Shown here one piece after another: positions 1-8,661 of a DNA stretch of 64,000 nucleotides. Source of the stretch: an uncultured Bacteroidales bacterium (GTDB taxonomy: Bacteria; Bacteroidota; Bacteroidia; Bacteroidales; Bacteroidaceae); the NCBI GenBank assembly GCA_937914945.1, contig CALGJF010000009.1, forward strand, positions 162,534-226,533, written 5' to 3'. Within the stretch, counting starts at the first letter, position 1. Each line of letters opens with the position of its first letter. The position numbers were made by a program, and so were the translations under genes. The notes beneath the pieces are model-generated. The model saw only the letters and a list, made by a program, of their open reading frames with translations, was not told where the DNA came from and did no database searches.

Positions 1-129
1 CAACATGGGAATCCACACGGCAGGCATGGCAAAAACGCCAATGCAGCCATCGGTAAAAAGCGATTCGCCCCCGGTCATCGAGAGTAGCAAATGCTTGTCC
101 ATATCAATAATATCCTGTATTCTATACAT
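1..129 (-). CDS. PAP2-family membrane phosphatase, N-terminal fragment
   Basis: This is the first 43 codons of a gene that runs off the left edge of the window. The start is ATG at 129, only 3 bases after the batE stop codon, so it is probably the last or a late gene of the bat operon. The visible protein (MYRIQDIIDMDKHLLLSM...) has the short amphipathic start and the pattern D-x-x-L-L-L-x-x-x-G-x-x-S-L-F-x-D-G. This pattern is typical of type 2 phosphatidic acid phosphatases and undecaprenyl-diphosphatase-like enzymes of Bacteroidetes. The catalytic PAP2 motifs lie outside the window, so the family call rests on the N-terminus and on synteny. Confidence 0.55.
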   Translation of the reverse strand, partial: MYRIQDIIDMDKHLLLSMTGGESLFTDGCIGVFAMPAVWIPML

Positions 130-132
130 CGG

Positions 133-909
133 TTAAATCTTTTCAATAGCATCGGCAGGCAGCCACCCTATTGTTCCGTCTTCAAGCTCTATCTCCTTCC
201 ACCCTTTCATGGTATCGTCGGTGATGTTCACTTTGCGCCCTTCGTGAATTACAAAAAGGTCGGTTCCCGAATTGTCGGGGGTACTTTTTGCCGTAACGCT
301 CGGCTGCATCACAATGGCCGCCGTGCGGTTTGTGAGTTTGTTGTAATGGTGCAACGCAGCCACATTTGCAAATATAGTAATTACAAGTGAAAGCAGAGCC
401 ACTATAAAGCCGCTTTTTCTCAATCCCATTTTGTTGCTGAACAAAAAGAGCAATAGCGCAGCCAAAAAGAGTATAAATGCCACAATGGCTACAATGGCCC
501 ACATGTCCATTGCAAAGAGGTTTATCACATTCTCTATCCACACGGTAAAGAATATTCTGTAAGGCTCCGAAACCTTATCTACGATTTTGCTTTGCGCAAG
601 TGTGAGATTGAAATTTATATCCTCGTCGCCGGGTGCCAGCAACAATGCTCTTTCATAATTAAGAATAGCCTTGGCAATCTCATCGTTCTTGTAATATGCA
701 TTTCCCAAGTTGTAATACAGGTCGGCAGCCTCGCCTTGTGTCGCCATTGCCTCTTCGTATGCGGTAATGGCTCCTGCATAATCATTGGCTATGTAAAGGC
801 TGTCGCCCAATGCTTTTTTTGCTACAACCTCGCTTGCCGCCTCTTGCGCCACGGCCAAGCAAGGGAAGAAAAACAGTAATATATATATAACGGTTTTCAT
901 ACTCTTCAT
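133..909 (-). CDS. batE: BatE, TPR and SH3-like envelope protein
   Basis: Last of the five Bat (Bacteroides aerotolerance) proteins, 258 residues. A signal peptide (about 1-21) is followed by TPR repeats (about 27-115, with a YYNLGNAYY helix pair). Two transmembrane segments lie near 137-158 and 166-186, and a C-terminal bacterial SH3-like domain near 195-258 ends in GWLPADAIEKI. The start codon overlaps the batD stop by one base, so translation is probably coupled. In Bacteroides the Bat proteins have been linked to oxygen tolerance and envelope integrity; the molecular role of BatE is not known. MKTV at codon 4 is an alternative start. Confidence 0.85.
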   Translation of the reverse strand: MKSMKTVIYILLFFFPCLAVAQEAASEVVAKKALGDSLYIANDYAGAITAYEEAMATQGEAADLYYNLGNAYYKNDEIAKAILNYERALLLAPGDEDINFNLTLAQSKIVDKVSEPYRIFFTVWIENVINLFAMDMWAIVAIVAFILFLAALLLFLFSNKMGLRKSGFIVALLSLVITIFANVAALHHYNKLTNRTAAIVMQPSVTAKSTPDNSGTDLFVIHEGRKVNITDDTMKGWKEIELEDGTIGWLPADAIEKI

Positions 910-2747
910 TATCTCTTTATTGAATTCTCCATTTTGCTGATAACCTCTATCGCCATGTTATACACATTGTCCATGGTGGCACCTGCATCGCCCGGGGCGT
1001 AGCGGGCAAATTCTCCCTCGTTAAGAACATTGTGCAGTTCTTGAACAAGGCTTTCGCTCACGCCTTTCTTTTCGAGCTCGGCTGCAATATTCTCTTTTGA
1101 CAGTTGCGATACGGGGATGCTTAATTTATCGCTCATATAGCCCCAAAGGGTTTTTAGAATCTCGTCATAGAACTCGTTCTGTCTGTTCTCTTTAAGCAGT
1201 TTCTTTGCTACCTTCAAACGCTTTACTGCAACCTTGTTTGCTTTTTTGGTGCGCATGGCGGCTATATTGGCATTCTCCTGCATTTTCTTGCGGCATACGA
1301 TTATATACATTGCAAACAGCAACAGAGGGATAATGTACCACAACCAATATGCAGGCGATGCAAAAAGATATTCCCCTCGCTTATTCATTGCAACATCACC
1401 TCGTTTTATATATCGGATATCCTGACCAAGGCGTTTGAGTTCCTCCTTGCTCACATAGGCAGGAACGGTTCCGCCGGCACTCTCCCGGCCCTTCTCTACC
1501 TGCAAGGTGTATGTCTCGCTCTCCAATGTCTTGTACTGTTTTGAATTTATATCGAAGTACGAGAACTTTACCGATGGGATTGTATATTCGCCACCATAAC
1601 GCGGTATTGCAAGATACTCAATGACTTTGTTGCCCGAGAATCCTTCGTAGCGCAACGAAATCTTGTTCTCTACCTTGGGGTCGTAAACCTCAAAATCCTC
1701 GGGGAATGCAGCCTCGGGAGTTTTTATCAGTTTCATATTACCGGTACCGGATATCACAATACGCAATGTAATCGCTTCGTTTGCCTTCACTTCGGCAGCA
1801 CTCAATGAAGAGGATAGCTTGAAACTGCCGACTGCTCCCGAGAAATCGGCAGGCTTGCCTGCGGGCAGTTTCTGCACATTCAGTTTAAGTTTTGGAGTAC
1901 GCAATAGTTTCTTCACCTCCACCACATTTGCACCACCGAAGAACTCAAATGGGTCGTATGAGCGTGTATGCATGGTTACGGTACCTTCGAATTCGGTCGA
2001 AGGAATCTCTATCTCTCCGCTGATTTGTGGAAAAAGAACATATTGCTGCCACAGAATGGTGCGATAATTACGCCCATTATAATGTTCAAGGCTCCACTCT
2101 TTGTTGGCCGGTAATTCCACCTCCTGTATCTGGAAACCGTTCAATTCGGGAATTTTTCCGTTTAAGGCAGTAAGGTTTACTGTTGAATAAACTTTGAATG
2201 TGAGCAGAACAGCCTCTTGCTCGTACACCTTTGTCTTATTCAATGTCGCAGTCATGAACAATTCATCGGCCTCTATTTTTGTTGGGTCGGCATCGTAATT
2301 GCGTTGTGCATTGCCACCATGCTGCGAGCGTCTGTTACTCTGCGCTGCCGCACTTGCCTTATCGGCCGGGAGCACCTTTATGGTCAATGGGTTCGATGTG
2401 TAATCCTTGCCATTAATGTTTGCTACGGCACCGGGAATATCAAATTCTCCCTCCTTTTCGGCAATAAGGGTATAAGTGAATACCAAGGTGTGGCTTGATG
2501 AAACCTGGCCGTTTACTATTTGCGTACTTGATTGCTGCGAACGGAATGGCCCGGCAATGATAGAGAATCCCTCTATTGACGGCAGGCGAGGCTCCTTGGC
2601 CTTGTGTGTATTTATTTTGTATTGCAATTTCAATTGCTGATTCACAGCCACCGCTTTGGGCGCCGATGCCACGAAAGAGACCTCGTCGGCCAATGTCGCC
2701 GATATTGTCAGCAATAATAATAGTGTTGTAAGAACTGTTCTTCTCAT
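909..2747 (-). CDS. batD: BatD, large envelope protein with Ig-like repeats
   Basis: 612 residues. A signal peptide (MRRTVLTTLLLLLTISATLA) precedes a long beta-rich extracytoplasmic region of BatD-type repeats. A single transmembrane helix near 467-485 (YWLWYIIPLLLFAMYIIVC) is followed by a cytoplasmic tail of about 120 residues rich in lysine and glutamate. This layout is the standard BatD architecture: most of the protein sits in the periplasm and is anchored near its C-terminus. It lies between batC and batE and overlaps batE by one base. It probably works with the BatA/BatB von Willebrand proteins in a membrane complex that is served by the MoxR ATPase encoded upstream. Confidence 0.87.
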   Translation of the reverse strand: MRRTVLTTLLLLLTISATLADEVSFVASAPKAVAVNQQLKLQYKINTHKAKEPRLPSIEGFSIIAGPFRSQQSSTQIVNGQVSSSHTLVFTYTLIAEKEGEFDIPGAVANINGKDYTSNPLTIKVLPADKASAAAQSNRRSQHGGNAQRNYDADPTKIEADELFMTATLNKTKVYEQEAVLLTFKVYSTVNLTALNGKIPELNGFQIQEVELPANKEWSLEHYNGRNYRTILWQQYVLFPQISGEIEIPSTEFEGTVTMHTRSYDPFEFFGGANVVEVKKLLRTPKLKLNVQKLPAGKPADFSGAVGSFKLSSSLSAAEVKANEAITLRIVISGTGNMKLIKTPEAAFPEDFEVYDPKVENKISLRYEGFSGNKVIEYLAIPRYGGEYTIPSVKFSYFDINSKQYKTLESETYTLQVEKGRESAGGTVPAYVSKEELKRLGQDIRYIKRGDVAMNKRGEYLFASPAYWLWYIIPLLLFAMYIIVCRKKMQENANIAAMRTKKANKVAVKRLKVAKKLLKENRQNEFYDEILKTLWGYMSDKLSIPVSQLSKENIAAELEKKGVSESLVQELHNVLNEGEFARYAPGDAGATMDNVYNMAIEVISKMENSIKR

Positions 2748-2798
2748 CTATATATCTAATTCTTCAATATTTAATACTTATGTTATCGGCAGTGGCAA

Positions 2799-3518
2799 TT
2801 ACCAATCTTTATCGAGTTTCTTGCCACGTATCTGCATCATCTTTTTTACTCTTTCCTGAACATCCTTTTCGTCTTGCATGGCCGACTCCAACAACTGCTC
2901 GGCATTCTCTTTCGACATCTCGTTTTCATTCTCTTCGGGCTGCTGTTGCTCTTGTTGCTGTTCTTGTTGCTCTTGCTGTTGTTCCTGTTGCTCTTGTTGT
3001 TGCTCTTGTTCTTGTTGCTCTTGCTGCTGTTCCTGTTGCTCGTTTTCCTTGTTCTCCTCTTGGTTCTGTTGCTGTTGTTGCTGGTTTTGCAACTGTTTCA
3101 TGGCAACAGCAAGATTGTAGCGTGTTTCGTGGTCGGTGGAGTTTTCGCGCAGAGCCTGTTTGTAGAATTCCACAGCATGAGCATAATCCTTTGATGCCTG
3201 GCAGATTACACCCATATTGTGATGTATTTGTGCAAGCTGCTGCTTATCTGTTGCACGTTTTTGCGCTATGGTAAATTGGTCCATGGCATCCTGTGCCTTA
3301 TTCTGACGAAGAAGAGCATTACCCAAATTGTATAATGCTTCGCAACCGTTGGGATCCAACTCCAATGCTTTGCGATACTCTACTTCGGCTTTGTCGTAAA
3401 GGCTGTCGGCATACAATTTGTTACCGCTTCTCATATACTCGCGGTAGCTCTTCTGTGCCGATGCATTTGTGCAAAGCAGGGCAACAAGCATAATCGGTAG
3501 GTATTTTATAATGTTCAT
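2799..3518 (-). CDS. batC: BatC, TPR protein with glutamine-rich tract
   Basis: 239 residues. Signal peptide (about 1-21, cleavage near ASA-QKS), then TPR repeats from about 25 to 140, including EALYNLGNALLRQNKAQDA. The region 142-194 consists almost only of glutamine and glutamate (runs such as QQEQQQEQQEQ). It is followed by a helical, charged C-terminus ending KKLDKDW. The Gln/Glu tract is encoded by a low-complexity stretch at roughly 2937-3095 that is likely to vary in length by slippage. TPRs suggest a scaffold for the Bat complex. It lies 12 bases downstream of batB and 51 bases upstream of batD. Confidence 0.85.
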   Translation of the reverse strand: MNIIKYLPIMLVALLCTNASAQKSYREYMRSGNKLYADSLYDKAEVEYRKALELDPNGCEALYNLGNALLRQNKAQDAMDQFTIAQKRATDKQQLAQIHHNMGVICQASKDYAHAVEFYKQALRENSTDHETRYNLAVAMKQLQNQQQQQQNQEENKENEQQEQQQEQQEQEQQQEQQEQQQEQQEQQQEQQQPEENENEMSKENAEQLLESAMQDEKDVQERVKKMMQIRGKKLDKDW

Positions 3519-3530
3519 TTCAAGGATTAA

Positions 3531-4550
3531 TTATTTGTCAAACAACTTAAATCCGCGGGTAAAGCGGCTCTTCCCGGTGAGTATGAGAGACTCTATCACA
3601 AGCAATATAAATGCCAACCATGCAATAAATTCGAACTGCTCGTTGAACTCGGTATACACCTCTGTCGTAACATCGGCCTTTGCAAGTTTGTCAATCTCTT
3701 TATCTAATAGTTTTTCGGCAGTATTGGTGTTATCAACCCTTATATAGGCACCGTTGCCCGCCTGAGCAACAGACTGCGCCATCTCCTCGTTTAGTTTTGT
3801 AACTACCACATTGCCCTCCTTGTCGCGGCGATAGTCATTACTGCCGTCGGCCGGTATTGGTGCGCCGTCAAGTGAACCTATACCCATTACATATACATTC
3901 ATTCCTTTTTCGGTCGCCATCTTTGCAGCCTCTTCGGCGCCTCCCTCATGGTTCTCGCCATCGGTTATAAGCACAATGGCTTTTCCCACCCCCTCGGTTG
4001 GGGTAAAGCTTTTCATTGCAAGGCTTATTGCACCGCCTATATCTGTGCCTTGTCGCGATATCAGTGCCGGTGATATTGTTTCCAAGAACATTTTCGCCGA
4101 TATAAAATCGTTTGTTATGGGTAATTGCACAAAAGCATCGCCTGCAAAAACTATCAGCCCCACTTTGTCGTTCTCAAACTTGTCTATAAGGCGCGATATT
4201 ATCTTTTTTGCCTTTTCCAAGCGGTTGGGAGCAATATCCTGGGCCATCATTGAGTTCGATATATCAAGAGCTATGACAACTTCAATGCCCTGTCGCGTAA
4301 CGGTTTCTTTTTTTGAGCCGAATTGTGGGCGTGCCAATGTTATTACAATTAGAACCAACGCAACCAAAGAGAGCCAGAATTTAAGCCCGGGACGATAGGC
4401 CGACACATCGGGCATAAGGCTTTTCAGCAGGTTTACATCGCCATACAATCTCAAATTACGGTTTCTTCTGTAATTCGAGTATATATATACCGCCAACAGT
4501 ATGGGAATTACTATGAGCAGATAAAAATATTCGGGATTTGCAAATTTCAT
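3531..4550 (-). CDS. batB: BatB, von Willebrand factor A membrane protein
   Basis: 339 residues. Two N-terminal transmembrane helices (about 8-27 and 57-73) precede a VWA domain (about 88-280), and a last helix lies near 306-325. The MIDAS metal site is intact: D96-x-S98-x-S100 in ALDISNSMM, T169 in SRQGTDIGG and D197 in ITDGENHEG. The ARPQ motif after the second helix is shared with BatA, which marks the two as paralogues. The gene starts 15 bases after the batA stop and is followed closely by batC, so it belongs to one transcription unit. The VWA domain probably mediates metal-dependent protein contacts at the periplasmic face of the inner membrane. Confidence 0.9.
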   Translation of the reverse strand: MKFANPEYFYLLIVIPILLAVYIYSNYRRNRNLRLYGDVNLLKSLMPDVSAYRPGLKFWLSLVALVLIVITLARPQFGSKKETVTRQGIEVVIALDISNSMMAQDIAPNRLEKAKKIISRLIDKFENDKVGLIVFAGDAFVQLPITNDFISAKMFLETISPALISRQGTDIGGAISLAMKSFTPTEGVGKAIVLITDGENHEGGAEEAAKMATEKGMNVYVMGIGSLDGAPIPADGSNDYRRDKEGNVVVTKLNEEMAQSVAQAGNGAYIRVDNTNTAEKLLDKEIDKLAKADVTTEVYTEFNEQFEFIAWLAFILLVIESLILTGKSRFTRGFKLFDK

Positions 4551-4565
4551 ATTTCAAATACTGTT

Positions 4566-5558
4566 TCAGGGTATTTTCTTTAATATTGTATTACGCAACA
4601 GAATTTCGAGCAACAATGCCGCGAATGCTATAATAGCAAAAATCTGGAACTCTTCTTCGCGCGTACTGAATTCCTTGACATTCAGCTTGGTGCGTTCCAG
4701 CTTGTCTATCTTCTCATAAACCTCTTTCAGCTTGGAGTTGCTTGTTGCGCGATAATAGTTGCCATCGGTTATTGTAGCAATTTTGTTAAGCGTTGTTTCG
4801 TCTATCTCAACAGGCACATTCACCACCCTGCCACCATAAGGATAGGGAGCTGTGCCATTGGTACCTACGCCTATTGTATATATCCTTATTCCAAATTTCT
4901 TCGCAATATCGGCTGCAGCCTCGGGCGATATTTCGCCTCGGTTATTTGAGCCGTCGGTAAGCAGTATGACCACTTTTGATTTTGCTTTGCTCTCTTTGAG
5001 ACGACTCACGGCATTGGCAATACCCATGCCTATGGCAGTACCGTCTTCTATGATTCCTTGTGCCGCGATATCGCACTTTACCGAGTTAAGCATATTGAGT
5101 ATCACCGCGTGGTCCACGGTAAGCGGACATTGGGTAAAGCTCTCTCCTGCAAATATGGTGAGTCCTATATTGTCGTTCGGGCGGCTGTTGATAAAGTCGG
5201 CAGCCACCTGCTTTGCGGCCTCCAAACGATTTGGGGTAAGGTCCATGGCCAACATACTTGTGGATACGTCCATAGCCAGCATTATATCTATACCCTCAAT
5301 CTCGGAATTCTCCCACCTGTTGGTGCTTTGCGGGCGGGCAAGTACTAGTATCACCATTGCGATGGAGATGACACGCAACACAAACGGCAGATCGATTATA
5401 TAATTCTTGTAGCTCTTTACATCCTTCATAAAAGGGGCTGCCGTGGAGACCTTCATAGCGGGTTCCAGCTTGCGCCCTCTGAAAATATACCACAACACAT
5501 ACAATGCAAGCGGTATGAAAAGAAGTAAATATCCTATTTTAGAGAAAAACATATTCAA
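4566..5558 (-). CDS. batA: BatA, von Willebrand factor A membrane protein
   Basis: 330 residues with the same layout as BatB: two N-terminal membrane helices (about 7-25 and 56-75), ARPQ, a VWA domain (about 89-285) and a C-terminal helix near 305-323. MIDAS residues D97-x-S99-x-S101 (AMDVSTSML) are present, as are a TAIG threonine and the aspartate in LLTDGSNN. It lies directly upstream of batB and 7 bases downstream of the 358-residue membrane protein. In related operons BatA and BatB form the core with MoxR and DUF58 proteins. Confidence 0.9.
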   Translation of the reverse strand: MNMFFSKIGYLLLFIPLALYVLWYIFRGRKLEPAMKVSTAAPFMKDVKSYKNYIIDLPFVLRVISIAMVILVLARPQSTNRWENSEIEGIDIMLAMDVSTSMLAMDLTPNRLEAAKQVAADFINSRPNDNIGLTIFAGESFTQCPLTVDHAVILNMLNSVKCDIAAQGIIEDGTAIGMGIANAVSRLKESKAKSKVVILLTDGSNNRGEISPEAAADIAKKFGIRIYTIGVGTNGTAPYPYGGRVVNVPVEIDETTLNKIATITDGNYYRATSNSKLKEVYEKIDKLERTKLNVKEFSTREEEFQIFAIIAFAALLLEILLRNTILKKIP

Positions 5559-5565
5559 AAACAGA

Positions 5566-6642
5566 TTAACTTAACAAATAATACAACTCACTGATGAGCA
5601 ATGCCAATACCGTGGCTGTAGCCAGCGAGAGCAGCACCACTGCGAGCAGCAACAACCTCTTTTCGCGCACGGAACGCTCATTCACCACTTTTTTCTCTGT
5701 CGGTTGCTGCGGGATTTCGCTGTCGGCAAGTTTTGTGTTGTCCACAAACTCTATCGCGTTCAGCAGATTGCGATCGTTCTCGTTCATGGGCGGATTGAAC
5801 TTTGCAAATTTAACAAGGTCGGCAGTTTCAAGGATATCGCGCAAGTCGCGCAAGCTCTCTTTATCCTTAATTTTCAACAGTTCGTCTATAATCTCGGCAG
5901 TTGTCATCTCTGTTGCATTAAAAGCAAAGCGTTCATTCATGTACTCGCGCAAAGCATCGGTAATGGCAGTGTAATACTCTTTACTGCTGCCTGCTGTGCG
6001 CCAACCGGCATCGCTTTTTATACGCTCCATTTCGTTAAGAGCAACAACATGTGCCGGCAATTTAGGTTTAAGCTTTACTATACGGATTATAGGCTTGTTG
6101 TTTATGTATCTGATAGTTACCCATGCAAGAATGGCCGCCAGCAGAATAAACAAAAGAGAGTAGCCCACCGAGCCTTTGTAATCGTCCCAAGTAAGCTCCA
6201 CTGCCCATATATCCTTGGGCGGGAAGAACTGCTCAAGGTTTGTTGTATCCACCGGCATCATATACACAGCAAGTGCAAGTTCCTCGGAATAGAATGGCTC
6301 GCCATCTACCAATACCTCAAACGGAGGAATGGCATACAAAGCACTATCGAACGATGTTACCACATACTCTTCTGTTATTAGCAGTCGCTTGCCGTCGTTC
6401 AATATCTGTGTGTCGTTGGGCAGTTTCTCCACAATCTCCACACCCTCAATAATCTCCTTGTCAAACTGTGGCAGAAGAGCCCTTTTGTTGGCATCCACTC
6501 CCACTTTCAATTTAATCCTCGCCTGTTCACCTATAAGTCGCTGGCACGAATCAATCTCGGCATTTACCGAAACATGGTTTTGCGCCACAGCAAAACCGGC
6601 AAACAGGGCAAGCAGCAGGGATATAAATATTGTTTTTTTCAT
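5566..6642 (-). CDS. Bat-operon membrane protein (DUF4381-like)
   Basis: 358 residues. Signal peptide (about 1-20), a beta-rich extracytoplasmic region to about 155, a transmembrane helix near 160-178, and a cytoplasmic helical domain (about 195-305) with EYYTAITDALREYMNERF and LRDLRDILETADLVKFAKF. A second hydrophobic helix ends the protein (about 330-352). Proteins of this shape occur between the DUF58 gene and batA in Bacteroidetes and resemble the DUF4381 family. Function is unknown. The operon position (19 bases from the DUF58 gene, 7 from batA) suggests a Bat complex subunit. Confidence 0.7.
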   Translation of the reverse strand: MKKTIFISLLLALFAGFAVAQNHVSVNAEIDSCQRLIGEQARIKLKVGVDANKRALLPQFDKEIIEGVEIVEKLPNDTQILNDGKRLLITEEYVVTSFDSALYAIPPFEVLVDGEPFYSEELALAVYMMPVDTTNLEQFFPPKDIWAVELTWDDYKGSVGYSLLFILLAAILAWVTIRYINNKPIIRIVKLKPKLPAHVVALNEMERIKSDAGWRTAGSSKEYYTAITDALREYMNERFAFNATEMTTAEIIDELLKIKDKESLRDLRDILETADLVKFAKFNPPMNENDRNLLNAIEFVDNTKLADSEIPQQPTEKKVVNERSVREKRLLLLAVVLLSLATATVLALLISELYYLLS

Positions 6643-6661
6643 TCTCTATCATATTTACGCA

Positions 6662-7531
6662 TTAGGCACGCATTGCAAATAGCGACATCAGTGCTTTAAC
6701 ATAATCCTGGTCGGTACGCACCGATACGGAATCCACGCGGCTTTTTTTGAAAATCTCCTCTATTGCCGACGTTTGCTCTCTCCACCACTCACGCTGAGCA
6801 TTCTGCACTTTGCTCGACGAGGTGTCGATATACATCTCCTGCCCACTTTCGGCATCGGTAATTTTCATGAGCCCTATTTGCGGCAACTCCATAAGGCGAC
6901 GGTCGTATACCCGTATTGCAACCACATCGTGTTTGCGATTGGCAATGGTAAGCGCATTCTTGTAATCGTGCGGGGCGATGAAATCGCTCAGCATAAATGC
7001 GGTACACCTTTTCTTTATGGCGTTGGTGAGGAACTGCAACGGCACTTTGATATCGGTTTTCTTGCTTGCCGGTTCAAAGTTTATGAGTTCTCTGATGATA
7101 TACAAAATGTGCTTACGCCCCTTCTGCGGCGGGATAAACTTCTCCACCACATCCGAGAAGAATATAACACCGATTTTGTCGTTGTTCTGTATTGCCGCAA
7201 ATGCAAGTGTGGCTGCAATCTCTGTAACCATATCGCGTTTCATCTGCTTTATGGTACCGAAATCGAGGCTCTGCGACACATCGACAAGGAGCATCACAGT
7301 GAGCTCGCGCTCCTCCTCGAATACCTTTACAAAAGGCTTATTGAAACGAGCCGTTACATTCCAATCGATATCGCGCACATCGTCGCCATACTGATACTCA
7401 CGCACCTCGCTGAACGACATACCACGCCCTTTGAAGGCCGAGTGATACTGCCCTGCAAAGATATTGTGAGAGAGGCCACGTGTCTTTATCTCAATCTTGC
7501 GAACCTTTTTTATAAGTTCACTCGTCTCCAT
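6662..7531 (-). CDS. DUF58 protein (VWA-like partner of MoxR)
   Basis: 289 residues, soluble. It shows the DUF58 signature: REYQYGDDVRDIDWNVTAR followed by FVKVFEEERE and a MIDAS-like DVSQS in MLLVDVSQSLDFG. DUF58 proteins almost always sit next to a MoxR AAA+ ATPase, as here (the ATPase gene ends 9 bases upstream). They are thought to connect the ATPase to VWA proteins. The gene is near full length for the short DUF58 class. Confidence 0.87.
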   Translation of the reverse strand: METSELIKKVRKIEIKTRGLSHNIFAGQYHSAFKGRGMSFSEVREYQYGDDVRDIDWNVTARFNKPFVKVFEEERELTVMLLVDVSQSLDFGTIKQMKRDMVTEIAATLAFAAIQNNDKIGVIFFSDVVEKFIPPQKGRKHILYIIRELINFEPASKKTDIKVPLQFLTNAIKKRCTAFMLSDFIAPHDYKNALTIANRKHDVVAIRVYDRRLMELPQIGLMKITDAESGQEMYIDTSSSKVQNAQREWWREQTSAIEEIFKKSRVDSVSVRTDQDYVKALMSLFAMRA

Positions 7532-7540
7532 AATTATCCG

Positions 7541-8536
7541 TTAGGGTACTTCAACACTGTTCAAAATACGGCTCACTATCTCATCGGCCGACACATTGCT
7601 TGCCTCTGCCTCGTAGCTCAAACCGATACGGTGGCGCAAAACATCGTGTGCCACGGCGCGCACATCCTCGGGGATTACATATCCGCGACGCTTGATAAAA
7701 GCGTATGCGCGGGCAGCAAGAGCAAGGTTTATAGATGCACGGGGTGAACCGCCAAACGATATAAGCTCCTTCAAATCCTTCATGCCATACTTGTCGGGGT
7801 AACGTGTGGCAAACACGATATCCGCAATGTACTGCTCGATTTTCTCATCGAGATATACCTGGCGCACAACCTTGCGAGCCTCGATAATCTCCTCGGGTTT
7901 CAATATGGGTCTTACAGCGATTTTCTCACCTGTAATATTCTGTCTGATAATCTTCTTCTCTTCCGACAGTTCGGGGTAACCTATAACCACTTTGAGCATG
8001 AAACGGTCCACCTGCGCCTCGGGCAAGGGGTATGTACCCTCCTGCTCAATGGGGTTTTGTGTAGCAAGTACAAGGAAGGGCGAAGGCAGTTGGAATGTCT
8101 CTTTGCCTATTGTAACCTGTCGTTCCTGCATAGCCTCCAACAACGCACTTTGTACCTTTGCAGGGGCACGGTTAATCTCGTCGGCAAGCACGAAGTTTGC
8201 AAAAACGGGGCCTCTCTTTGCTTTGAAATCCTCGTCCTTCTGGCTATATACCATTGTACCGATAACGTCGGCCGGCAAGAGGTCGGGAGTAAACTGTATG
8301 CGGCTGAAATCGGCATCAATCAATTCCGACAATGTTTTTATGGCCAATGTTTTTGCAAGGCCGGGAAGGCCTTCGAGCAACACATGGCCATCGGCCAAAA
8401 GACCTATAAGAAGCGACTCAACAAGGTGTTTCTGGCCCACAATCACCTGGTCCATACCTGTAAGCAGATTGGTAACAAAGCCGCTCTGCCTCTCAATCAT
8501 TTCATTCAGTTCTCTGATGTCTATTGCACCATTCAT
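7541..8536 (-). CDS. MoxR-family AAA+ ATPase
   Basis: 331 residues, typical length. Walker A is GLPGLAKT near residue 55, Walker B/sensor is VLADEINRAP, and ALLEAMQERQVTIG and ATQNPIEQEGTYPLPEAQ are the highly conserved MoxR blocks. MoxR ATPases act as chaperones that assemble or activate VWA-containing complexes. Here it is the first gene of the bat cluster and is separated from the upstream HU-LysM gene by 125 AT-rich bases that hold a possible promoter, so the operon probably starts here. Confidence 0.92.
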   Translation of the reverse strand: MNGAIDIRELNEMIERQSGFVTNLLTGMDQVIVGQKHLVESLLIGLLADGHVLLEGLPGLAKTLAIKTLSELIDADFSRIQFTPDLLPADVIGTMVYSQKDEDFKAKRGPVFANFVLADEINRAPAKVQSALLEAMQERQVTIGKETFQLPSPFLVLATQNPIEQEGTYPLPEAQVDRFMLKVVIGYPELSEEKKIIRQNITGEKIAVRPILKPEEIIEARKVVRQVYLDEKIEQYIADIVFATRYPDKYGMKDLKELISFGGSPRASINLALAARAYAFIKRRGYVIPEDVRAVAHDVLRHRIGLSYEAEASNVSADEIVSRILNSVEVP

Positions 8537-8570
8537 AATTCTATTGTTATTTTATTATTTATTTCTTTTC

Positions 8571-8578
8571 CAAAATTA
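8571..8578 (-). promoter_or_regulatory. Possible -7 box for the MoxR/bat operon
   Basis: On the minus strand this octamer reads TAATTTTG, a match to the Bacteroidetes -7 consensus TAnnTTTG, about 35 bases before the MoxR start. The matching -33 TTTG is not evident at the usual spacing, so the call is tentative. Confidence 0.35.
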
Positions 8579-8661
8579 CAGCAATATGTTAATCTTTAAT
8601 GTTAATATAGTTAAAATAGCCTTAACCTCTGTTACATTAAAGAAACTTTAACGCAACCACC

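Noticed and set aside
182..541. Second minus-strand frame inside batE
   Set aside because: Shadow frame with Cys/His-rich composition, entirely inside a conserved gene.
2874..3194. Leucine-rich and cysteine-rich plus-strand frames opposite batC
   Set aside because: They are the mirror of the Gln/Glu tract of BatC (CAG/GAG read backwards gives Leu/Cys/Ser) and not genes.
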